Assembly (NCBI GenBank): GCA_900073065.1
Contig: FJOG01000045.1
Coordinates: forward strand, 242,036-300,272
DNA length: 58,237 nt
Reading direction: 5' to 3'
Origin: Phialocephala subalpina
Taxonomy: Eukaryota; Ascomycota; Leotiomycetes; Helotiales; Mollisiaceae
A program made the position numbers and the translations under genes. This document shows positions 1 through 9,138 of the stretch, one piece after another (position 1 is the stretch's first letter; every line of letters begins with the position of its first letter). The notes beneath the pieces were generated by a model. That model was not told the origin of the DNA, did no database searches, and saw only the letters and a program-made list of their open reading frames with translations.

Positions 1-478
1 TTATCTAAAGTTACTTTTGAGAAGATAATTTGTTTAAAAAGTTGGGGGGTTATAAAAGAGGAAAATAAAGAAGAGGTTAAAGAAATTCGAGAAAATATTC
101 AAAATGAGTTTGTTATTTAAAAAAAATTTATATAACTTAGAAATTTTCTTACTATCTTTAAGACTTTATAATTCTCTATAAAATAAATTAAAAAGTAGCG
201 AATTCTATTAATGCGTTCATAAATAAACTATATATTTATCTTAAGATTTCTATGAAAATATATTTAAGAATAAGGCTTGGGCTTAGCGAAGCTTAGCCAA
301 ATAGAGTATAAAGGCCTCGCTTATAAGCAAGCTAAGCTTTTTAGAGCTTAGCATAAGTCACGTGTTACTCTAGAGTATTTGAGTATATTACTCTTACTTT
401 ACTCTAGAGTTTTTTTAATTTTTATTACTCTAACTCTACTCTACTCTACTCAGGTAACTCTAGAGTGTACTCGAGTAA
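1..478. other. AT-rich block, left edge
   Basis: Very AT-rich DNA with no credible coding sequence. Stops are frequent in all frames. Between about 270 and 360 it becomes a mosaic of short GCTTAGC/AAGCTT-type motifs, and from about 365 it turns into an ACTCTA/ACTC-rich simple repeat. The composition is what RIP leaves in old repeats of Pezizomycotina. It ends abruptly where coding sequence resumes near 479. Confidence 0.7.
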
Positions 479-487
479 TTAGAGTTT
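365..487. repeat. ACTCTA/TACTC simple-sequence tract
   Basis: A roughly 120-bp run of degenerate ACTCT, TACTC and palindromic ACTCTAGAGT units, interrupted by T tracts. It sits exactly between the AT-rich block and the truncated gene that starts at 479, so it may mark the junction of an insertion or rearrangement. No open reading frame crosses it. Confidence 0.6.
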
Positions 488-994
488 TTTTTATCACGCT
501 GGTTCTCATGGGCCTCCTTCAAAACACTTTCCTGGATTAAATTTGTACAATTCGAGATGTACAAGAGCGAGCTCATCGATGTGCGGAAGGAGGATGAGCT
601 TCCACCAAAGGACCATATCGATTACAAGTACTCTCCTACTCCGCCCGAACTTATCCCTCCCGTAGGGTACAAACATATGATGCACTTGTTCCACAACCCA
701 GAGTGTGCTGAAGACGAACTTCTTTGCCTATCGCGTTTTCCGAAAAAGCTGAAGGAGAAATTGATGTGTAATGGCGGGGTAAAGCCAGGTTGGGGCTTGC
801 AATTTGTTGAGACGTGGAACTGGATGAAGATATGGCTCATTACATTTTCGCTGTTCGGACTAGGAAGTTTGTTGTTTGGAGTGCTGTGGGCAAGGTATAA
901 AACCGGCATTCAAGATGGCTTCTCGATTGCACAGTACATGATTGGCTTTGCCGCATTCGCCGTCTGTGGGCTTCAGGCTGCGCTCCTAGGGTAA
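479..994 (+). pseudogene. 5'-truncated fungal membrane protein, C-terminal part only
   Basis: The frame is open from just after a TAA at 476 to the TAA ending at 994. The first in-frame ATG is at 557, but protein-like sequence (Ser/Trp/Phe-rich, reading SRWFSWASFKTLSWIKF) already lies upstream of it, so 557 is probably not the true start. The end of the protein has a hydrophilic cysteine-containing stretch, a tryptophan-rich WGLQFVETWNW motif and two hydrophobic segments joined by a short DIQDGFSIAQY-like loop. This layout matches the C-terminal membrane module of common fungal hypothetical proteins with a CorA-like arrangement (recognition by resemblance). Everything 5' is replaced by AT-rich repeat DNA, so this is read as the 3' remnant of a gene cut by a repeat. 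A missing upstream exon is the alternative. Confidence 0.6.
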
Positions 995-1410
995 TGATGT
1001 TTTGGGTCACCATGTTCAAAGCGCGAAACATTCAAACGGAAATTCCATTGTAGACATCTGTAAGCAGTAGGAGGTCAGCGACGTTCTGAACCGTAGATAT
1101 CTGTCATCTTGCATATGGCGATGGTTCCTTGTGACAAAACTCGGAAACGAATCAGTACATTCAATCCAATTCGGGGAAGCGGAAGAGTGCGTATGGATTC
1201 TCTCGACGTGAGAGTCTCTGTAATGTGATGATCTCCGTCTCTAATAATAGCTTTTTCAAAAATGGGGTTCGGCTGCAGCGACCACGGCATTACACCGAGT
1301 TTCCCTACATAAAACGTGATCTCTTAGAGTCACGACACATCATACTTTTGAGCAGCAGTTTGTCAACCTGCTAATTCCATCCTACGCTCCACAGATCAAA
1401 CGAGCTCAAG
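995..1410. other. Intergenic, promoter side of the HET gene
   Basis: About 415 bp of unique-looking DNA without a convincing ORF. It is upstream of the HET gene starting at 1411 and should hold its promoter; no specific motif was recognised. Confidence 0.5.
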
Positions 1411-3532
1411 ATGTTCTGTCATCAATGCCAGGAAATCGTCAACCTCGATATTTTCTTCGGCGCTGTCGGCGCTGTTGAATTGAAGCCTGACGACCGGTCC
1501 CGTCCACACCACAAGGACTTCGCATCTTTTGAAAGCTCGGCCGAAGCAGGCTGTACTATCTGTAGGCTTGTTTGTACAAATCCACGGTTCCAGTTCATCG
1601 ATACGACGGTTTCTGAGCAGATTTATGTTCGATTCGATCAACGTCGTGACGTTTTGTTCTTCCATACGGCAGACGATACTGGCAATAAGGTCTATCGAAG
1701 TCCACTAATGGATATTTGTGCAATAAGACTGAGTGCGATCGAAGGTACGTGGGTGGCGACTCTCATCAAACTTGGACAAGCAATTGCTAATGTGACCAGG
1801 GGATCCGGTCACGACGTTAATGCCTGGTGTCTTTACCAGCCGTCCTGTCGCAGATGATAGCAGCTCCGATGCTTGCTTCAACATCGCTCAATATTGGCTC
1901 AAGACATGTTTGGAGACACACGATTCGATGTGCCAAATCAAAGACAACTTACCATTGCCAACTCGAGTAATCGATGTTGGACTCCTAGAAAGCCTCTTCG
2001 TCACCCTCTACGTCTCCAACGGTAAACATGGACAGTGGCTTACTTTAAGCCATTGTTGGGGCAAAAGCCCTCTGGCAACTACTACCACGAGGAATTTCGA
2101 CAATCAATGCGCAGGAATTATGATTTCTACACTCCCGCAAACTTTCCAAGATGCTATCAATATTACACGGAAACTTAGCTACAGATTTCTCTGGATCGAC
2201 TCTCTTTGTATTGTGCAAGACTCGATGATTGACTGGCAAGCAGAATCAGTCAAGATGAACACGATATATTCAAATGCAACATTGAATATTTCGGCAGATG
2301 CTGCTGCAGACTCTTCACAAGGTATATTCAACAGTTCGAATATAAAGAAAGATAAGAGACCTATAATGTCGCACATGCCTCCAAGACCAAATTACGTCCA
2401 AGTACCAGTACATAGCCCAAAAAGTGGCCTCAAATCTACGCTATACGCCAGTATATGGCACGGTGACGACTTCCAAGATGCCCGCCACCCTCTCCAAGAA
2501 AGAGGGTGGGTTTTGGCAGAAGCCGTCCTCTCCCATCGCAGATTACAATATACTTCCAGTGGACTTGCTTGGAGCTGTGCAACGGTTCCTACCAAGTGTG
2601 ATGAAACACGGCCCCATGAGATCCATAACCTGAGCGAGCGAAAGTCTTATATTATGTCTGTGTATCAAATCCCCTGCCGACCCCTTCCGCCAAGATATGT
2701 TCGCATGCCAGGGAATGATGCAAGACGCACTCAAATAATCCGTTGGTGGTATGAACGAATCAATGAATATGTCAATCGTCAATTGACTTTTCATCACGAT
2801 CAGTTCCCAGCATTTTCTGGAATTGCCAGGATATATTCCGACCTGACACAATATCACTACAAGGCTGGAATACTGGTCGAAGATTTCCGGCGAGGGCTTT
2901 TGTGGCAGACCAGCGGTCGAGATATCAACAGTGAAGTTGCACCTTCCTGGAGCTGGGCTGTTGTCCGTGGCGAGGACACCTTCATTGGGATCTACGAGTG
3001 TGATTATGCGCACCGGGAGTATGTCGATGACCCCAATGAGGTGGAGCTGGTTGATATATCCGTCAATAATCTAGGCGACAACCCTTTCGGTCAGGTTTTA
3101 TCAGGCAGTCTTGTACTCCGAGGCCTTTGTCATAAGCTGAACGGGCTATTGGAGACCAGCAATTTCTACTTCCAGCCCGGGTGGCAAAGCAGTCTTTTTT
3201 GCTCCAGAGCCAGAGACCAAAACTACCAAGAGTTCGGTGAAGACGTTTCTGTTCCTCTGGATGCAATGCGACTTCATATGGATATCATGGACGAATCAAA
3301 TATAATGTTCTGGCGGCGCCAGGATATTCATATCTTGAGAATTGGGATGTTTTTGTCCCGTCCTGATTTCGGCACCGGCGACGAGCGCCGTCTTGTTGAA
3401 GCCACCTCCTTTTTGATCCTTCAAGAAATCCCAGGTCTCGAGGACTCCTATCGTCGAGTTGGCATCGCTAGGATCCTAGGAAACGGAATAGAAAGTCCAG
3501 ATTGGCAGATGAAGACAGTTACTATTCTCTAA
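1411..3532 (+). CDS. HET (heterokaryon incompatibility) domain protein
   Basis: Predicted structure is join(1411..1744,1800..3532), giving 688 aa. The 55-nt intron starts GTACGT, ends CCAG and contains a GCTAATG branch-like site, and the join keeps frame. The N-terminus carries a CHQC/CTIC cysteine pair typical of these proteins. The usual 'SSSDAC, WLKTCLETHDSMC' lead-in follows, then the HET core: LSHCWG (about 194-199), LWIDSLCI (about 243-250), a YSNATLNISA block (about 265) and a RGWVLAEAVLSHR block. The C-terminal half has the W-rich SWSWA segment common to long HET proteins. HET domains are TIR-like in fold and act in fungal non-self recognition and programmed cell death. The sequence has no frameshift or stop, so the gene looks functional. 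It is convergent with the RBR ligase gene downstream. Its allorecognition role is inferred from the family. Confidence 0.9.
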
Positions 3533-4262
3533 AGGGTCGACATTCCAAGCTACTGTACTAATATACAATCTCTGATGAGGCACCCACCAATGTTCTCAAT
3601 AGCCACTCCACGAGAATTACACTCTGTTCATTCAGATTGCGCTGGATAGAAATCAAGTAATCAACTCATCCCCACAAGCCCAAAACATCTGCTTTCTAAG
3701 GATATATAAAGCCTATCATTGGCAGTCAAAGCCGCAAGCCGTGTTTTGAAACTAATGTACTCTCTCCATTTGATAATGAAATTATGACGCGATTGAGTGG
3801 CTTGACAAGTGTGGCCAGTGTGACGCTGGAGCTGGGCTTTTGAAGGTACCAAAGTTCAACAGCCTTGCTGCACGGTGTGTTGGCTTCAAAGGAAAAATAG
3901 AAAACGTGTATAAGGAAGCGATGAAGATGATTCTGTGATGGAATAGCTGATTGAGCTGGGTAATGACACGAATCGGTGGGGAATTCGGAAATTTTCAAAA
4001 GCTGACGGAAACATGCTCTAAATAGACGTCCCACCCCTCCTCGCATATTTGACTGAACCGGTACGTATGATTTGAGAATTCACGCGAAACAAGGAAGACA
4101 GCCTTGGCAAAGTGATCAAGTAGAGTTATAGTAGGTGAGGAGTATATTCGCAACAGTGTCCGTGTCCTGACCCCTATCTTTCGCCATCTTTCTTCATCAA
4201 TTGTGATTTGGGCCATTTGGCCACGTCGACCCCTTTCCATGACCCGGTCACTGCTCTCCTCG
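3533..4262. other. Intergenic between convergent HET and RBR genes
   Basis: About 730 bp between two convergent genes, presumably their 3' UTRs. Only short ORFs without protein-like composition were seen. Confidence 0.5.
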
Positions 4263-5529
4263 TTACCGCTTCGTGCATCCCCAGGTATGACCCGGATAAT
4301 TATGCAAACAAGTCCAGCAAAACTGCTTCCCACACAAACCTATCAATCTCATCAGCACATGTCCTTCCACCATCTCACTAGGATTCAAAACTTACAAGTC
4401 ATATGCTGACACCCCCCATTCTTATTAATATACCTCTTACACCCCGGGCACCTCTTCGCCAACCGCCTAATAATCTTCTCCGTCTTCCTATCCTCCTCAG
4501 TAGGATGCGTCACCACCTGCTCAGCATATTGTTCACAACTTTGTCCCGCATGCCAAGGCACACCATGGAAAGCGCACGAGACGAAACCGCAGGATGAGCA
4601 GGTGGCTTGGGGTTGGTTGGTGGCGTGGAGGTCGGGGTGTTCTTGGCCGAATGTGCAGGAGGGGCCGAGACACCAGCGGAAGTTGGGGAGTTGGGTTTCG
4701 AGGGCTCGGCGGGTTGCGAGGTCGTCGTATCTGGTATTGTTAGTGATGGTTTGGAGTAGGGGCGAGGAAAGGGAGGGTACCTTGAGAAAATCTCAGGAGC
4801 AGCGAATTCGGCGACGTCTTTGTGCTCGAGGCGGATATTGTCTATTGGGCATCGGATGTCGTTCCAGACATTGCTCTCGAAGCCTGAAGTGATGTTTTGT
4901 GCTAGACAGGTACGGCAACAATCCGTTGCTTCATGGGTGCACCGGTCTGTGGGACATCTGGATGGGAAATGCTCTTCTAGCTTTTCCTCCATGCATATTT
5001 GGCATTCGATAATTCTCGGTAAGGATTCCAGCGAATCGATAGGAGCTGGAGCCGCAACATCGACTGATATTGCTTGGCCGATCATGTGTGCCTCTAGCGG
5101 AGGTGTGACCTGGATCATCGCCTGGAGAGGTTGGTGAGCTCTTGGAGGTGGTAATAGCGGCGTACTTGGTTGTGTTGATACAAAATAGCCCCTCGGAACC
5201 GACTGAACAACCCTTTGTTCCACAGGCGCCCTCGTATCAACGATCGGCAGCCGCATCAGCTCTCTTTCTGCCCTCGCCATCCTCCATTCCCTGACCCAAG
5301 TCGGTGGTCTGGTACACAGCATCCATATCGCCTCAAGGATGTAGATGACGACCATAATCGCAAAAATAAAAGCGGCGATACATAAGGCTGCGAAGAGAAT
5401 GGCGCAAAGTCCAATGACCACGCATGTTATTGCCGCAAATGGTATGCCAACAACTGTGATACACATCCATTTGAGGATTATACCCAGCGTATGCCAGGAG
5501 TGGATAAAGCCATGCCATGCTGCTGTCAT
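4263..5529 (-). CDS. Membrane-anchored RBR (RING-IBR-RING) E3 ubiquitin ligase
   Basis: Predicted structure is complement(join(4263..4339,4396..4730,4781..5529)), 386 aa. Introns of 50 nt (4731-4780) and 56 nt (4340-4395) have GTACCC..CAG and GTAAGT..TAG ends, and both joins keep frame. Domain order: two adjacent hydrophobic segments at about 18-40 and 43-72; a proline-rich linker; RING1 with CQICM..CP between about 176 and 228; IBR at about 270-315 (CLGPSC ... CSSCGF ... C..H ... C); RING2 at about 344-373 (CPGCKRYINKNGGCQHMTC then CGKQFCWTC). Cys357 in GGCQHM is at the position of the RBR catalytic cysteine that accepts ubiquitin from the E2. The protein ends 13 residues after RING2. The family transfers ubiquitin by a RING/HECT hybrid mechanism; the N-terminal anchor suggests action at a membrane. 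Substrates are unknown. Reading straight through the first intron would give a protein lacking IBR and RING2. Confidence 0.88.
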
Positions 5530-6476
5530 ATTGTTGTTGAGTTTGTTGGAAGGCTTTGTGGTACGACGCGATTATGATTCAGACGAGGCCTACCCAAAGC
5601 CTTGCGAGTCCACGTTCGATAATGAACGCATAGAGCCTCGCGACGTGTATTTGAGGCAGATAAGACGACAGGTAGCAAACAAGGAAATGAAGTAAAACCT
5701 TCCGGGTTTGAAAGGCGTGGTGAAAGACAGTATTGAGATGAAAGAAGGATATAGAAGCTGACGAAGGTAATGTTGAGGAGGCTGAAGTTGAGGCTTCTAC
5801 CACGTGAGAGAATGGCGAAATGCCCACTCAGGTCCCGAAAAGGAATTATCGTGTTATCCTGGGCGCATGTGAGCCACGTTTGCGCCAGTGGCTGCATGAG
5901 CAAAGGCAACCGTATCCAATGGCAAGAAGCAAGACACACCGAAGACATCTTTCAAGAACGAAACAGCGCCAGAATATGGCATTTGAGAAGCCAAGAGTCT
6001 AGGACTTTGCAGATATCTTAGACCGAAGTCCTGCCTATGAGTGAGACGGGGAGTCAATATGCCCTTGGTTTTGCCCTCAGCCTTGCCGCCCCGGCGTCAT
6101 AATTCGCTTCTTTCGTTCCTTCGTAGGCAGAACCCAAAGGGCTGCCGTTCGGGGTGTGATACTTCACGAATCAGAGCAACGATGGGCGCCTGCAAACCGG
6201 GGCTGTGCTACATCTTGAGGATACTACTCTGGCATATCCCGTCCATAAACAGCTGATGCATTGGTTTCTTCCGATCCTAATGCCCAATCGGCAATCCTCG
6301 GAGCGAGACTAAAGAACAAGCCACTCGAAACAAAACTCTACCTTTGTTTAAGTAAGCAGCTTCCTCGACTTCTCTGCACGTGACCCTCTGGAAGCGCTCT
6401 CATTCGTCAGAAAAAGGCACAGTAACGTGACTGTTCAAGGCCCGTGCGACCCCATCAAAAAAAGTTCGGCCCTCTC
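5530..6476. other. Intergenic upstream of the RBR ligase
   Basis: About 950 bp between the RBR start and the left arm of the transposon. It should contain the RBR promoter. Small ORFs exist but none has a recognisable motif or codon pattern. Confidence 0.45.
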
Positions 6477-6725
6477 TACGAAGGTCGCGGTCAAAAGTAT
6501 GGAGACATTAGGGCTCTCCACTAAATTACAAGCTGTGCCCCCTGAAGGACGCTATCACGGTAACCACAGCGCTCAGACGCTCACTCACAGGGCTTGATAA
6601 GCTGCTTTAGCGATTACCACCTCACCAGGCCCAATAGCAGTCCTTCAGGGTAATGTCCCTGTATTTATGGGGCATCTAGCGGTATTGCTTTGACGTTATC
6701 CGTTGCGCTGCCACCAGCTTTGCGT
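6477..6725. repeat. Left inverted arm of the piggyBac-like element
   Basis: Contains subsegment A (6477-6513) and subsegment B (6697-6725), both found inverted at 8746-8782 and 8697-8725. The 183-bp spacer between A and B here compares with 20 bp on the right, implying an insertion on the left. Confidence 0.75.
6540..6650. repeat. Small palindrome-ended insert (possible MITE) inside the left arm
   Basis: CCCTGAAGGAC at 6540-6550 is inverted at 6640-6650, and the match continues inward as GCTAT with a one-base gap. The 111-bp segment lies in the spacer present only in the left arm of the transposon, which fits a nested non-autonomous insertion. No target duplication was confidently seen. Confidence 0.45.
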
Positions 6726-6830
6726 CTGCTCGGGACCGGAATAACTATTATTCCGGACGAACACCAAAATGTTGTAGCATTATTTATATGTAAATAATCA
6801 CTTTAATTCTATTATATTATTATAACCAAG

Positions 6831-8640
6831 ATGCCAGAAGATACTATTTTTGATCCTACCGATAAAGGGACCTTGCGTCCTAATGCGAAGCCACTATAAA
6901 AGAAAGGGAATACTTTTTACCCTATGAAATTGCCAGATTTTGATACCGAAATACGACTCCCAAAGGATATCTCTGCAGATGACCCTATTACTTTGTTTAC
7001 TATGTATTATATGCCAAAAATCATAGACTAGATAGTAGAGAAAACAAACTCTTATGATTGATATATCGAAGACGATTCTTTGCCATATGCCCGTGGAAAT
7101 CAATAGTATGATACGTGCTCGGGAGAAATGTATACTTACTTTGCGATTAGAGTTTATATGACTTTTTACGTTTATAATAAGATCTCTGATTACTGGGATA
7201 CAAAGGATTATACACCTAATTACGATATTACGGGCAAGATATGCAAAAATCGCTTCTAAGAACTTCATATGAGGGTTAAATTGGCAGGGAATAAGGCCTT
7301 GGGACCGTACCAAAAGGCTAGTAATATATAATATATTTACAAAATAAATAGTAACTAATGTTTTGGGAATAGGTAAACAAGTTAAGTATTTACATTTAAC
7401 GCGTGAACTTACGCGTTTAGACTCCTAGTCGAGATGTAGCCGTTAATAAAGTAATTATCCGATTTAAGGGGCATGCCAAAGAGGCTACGATTATACCAAG
7501 CAAACTAACACCTACCGGTTTTAAGGTGTGAGTAATAGCTTAAAGGGGTTTCTTGCTTTGCTGGAATTGGCATATTCCCGGGGACAAAAACGGGCCAATG
7601 GGAGTCAAAACACCGGTTGAATTAGGGGGGATTAAACGCGCCGGGAATGGAGGAAATAAGACATAAGCTATGGCTATATAATTACTCCAAAGGCTCCCTA
7701 AACCTCTGCTAGGCTACGGGTACCACGCTTATCTCGATAATTTGTTTATATCCAATCGATTCGTTATTTATGCTTAGATATTAGGCTTTGGTGTCACGGG
7801 GATATGCCGTGATAATTCAGGCATTATTCAAGAGCTTAAAGACCTTAAGAAAAGCGATAAAGACGATTATATCCCTTGGGGAGAGATATATTCTATGCTT
7901 ATTGTTGATAGGAAGGTTTGCCATATCGGTTAGAAAGATTAAGCTTTTGTTTTAATAATGTCCTTTGTTATGTCAGGTGACGAGAAAGTCCTTAGCTGGA
8001 GAAAGAGGCTTAAGGAGACTTTTTCCAAAGCAAAGACTTCTCGAGTGCCCTTCGGAGATTTAGCTGAGAAGATGCTATATATTCCAAAAGTTGCTAATAA
8101 CTATAACTTTGATATGGGAGCTATAAACGAGTTCGATTATTTGACCTCTCAAAACGCTGGTTTACGGCATGTCGAAAGGGGTAGACACCAAGCAATTAAG
8201 CATTAGTTATTTAAAGGTGTCTTAACTAATTGCTATTTACTTTTTAAGCGTTCTGATATTCCATTTCCACGCGAAGTAAACTTCCGAAGTTAACAGGATT
8301 TCCGCCGTTAGCTTGTTAGTGCACTTTTGGCTAAAGGAAAGGATACTTATTGTTCTCCAAAGAAACGAGTAGCCCATATTGCTCTTGAGGCAAATAAAAG
8401 GCCTCTAGATCTCCATTAACGAGTCAAAATGGCCAAAAGGGGGTATTATAAGGCATGCATGGGGGGTAGGTTTTTAGACCGGCCGAAGAAAAGGACTACT
8501 TTGGGCGAAATTACGGCGAATAAAAACCGTGAAACAGCAAGGCACTAATCTATATATAGCTGCAAATAGTGTGATATCCATTTGTGTAAAGACAGGGCTT
8601 GTTTTGAGAAGTTCCATAGAGAATAGGACATTTTTATCCC
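6831..8640 (+). pseudogene. piggyBac-like transposase pseudogene
   Basis: Starts with an ATG at 6831 but is broken by many TAA/TAG codons, mostly where the family would have Gln or Trp (CAA/CAG/TGG), i.e. RIP-type transitions, plus at least one frame change near 7300-7400 that could be an old intron. Family landmarks remain: the N-terminal 'DPITLFTMYY ... VEKTNSYD' region, the 'RFKGHAKEATIIPSKL' and 'GFKV.VIA.RGFLLCWNWH' blocks (about 7450-7570), 'YHAYLDNLFISNRF' (about 7720-7755), 'GVTGICRDNSGI', and a C-terminal cysteine cluster 'YSCK.CDIHLCKDRACF' (about 8560-8610). In the block that normally reads (S/A)VDE, this copy reads AVNK, so a conserved acidic pair, including the presumed first catalytic Asp, is lost. 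It cannot encode active transposase. Confidence 0.85.
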
Positions 8641-8696
8641 CATGAGACCTGGAATCCAGCCTTCTGGTTGGTCAGAATTAAGCGAAGCTCGGACTA

Positions 8697-8782
8697 ACGC
8701 AAAGCTGGTGGCAGCGCAACGGATAGGGCAGTATAGTGGATAATACCCTAATGTCTCCATAATTTTGACCGCGACCTTCGTA
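8697..8782. repeat. Right inverted arm of the piggyBac-like element
   Basis: Subsegments B' (8697-8725) and A' (8746-8782) are inverted copies of left-arm sequences at 6697-6725 and 6477-6513, separated here by only 20 bp. Confidence 0.75.
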
Positions 8783-9138
8783 ATCTCGATCAAAATCGTT
8801 CCTGCGTATGTAGAATGAGGAGATCTCAAATGGTAGACGTCTGTAAGACTTCAGATACTCGCGTTGGCGGCAAGAATGTGTTGGGTCAGCCGTCGCCCCG
8901 GCTTCATGAGCCCAGATGGCCAACCTCACCCTCCTATGCAGGCCGGACGTGGCCAGCGCATCAAGCCCAACTCTGCCTAGCGGGCGCAATCCAGCCTCGT
9001 GAGGCTGTGTGCAGACAAACATGTCTGCACAGGCAATCTTCTTCAATTCTCTGCTTTTTCTCATCCTACTTTCTCTCATCCGACTTTCTCTCAGCCTACT
9101 CTCTCGTGTGCAATAACAGAGCTCTGCTTTACATCACG
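8783..9138. promoter_or_regulatory. Upstream region of the NLR gene, next to the transposon
   Basis: About 356 bp between the transposon arm and the NLR start codon. The last part is pyrimidine-rich, with repeats of CTACTTTCTCTC type (about 9050-9105), as is usual just upstream of fungal start codons. Any promoter must lie here or inside the transposon remnant. No specific element was recognised. Confidence 0.45.

Larger units (their letters stand above)
6477..8782. mobile_element. RIP-damaged piggyBac-family DNA transposon
   Basis: A 2.3-kb element defined by its dead transposase (6831 to about 8640) and by two pairs of inverted segments flanking it: 6477-6513 pairs with 8746-8782 (36 of 37 bases), and 6697-6725 pairs with 8697-8725 (29 of 29). 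In the left arm the two segments are 183 bp apart, in the right arm only 20 bp, so the left arm carries extra DNA, including a small palindrome-ended insert. Clear TTAA target duplications were not identified, so the true ends may lie a little outside these arms. The element sits between the RBR gene and the NLR promoter. Confidence 0.75.
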
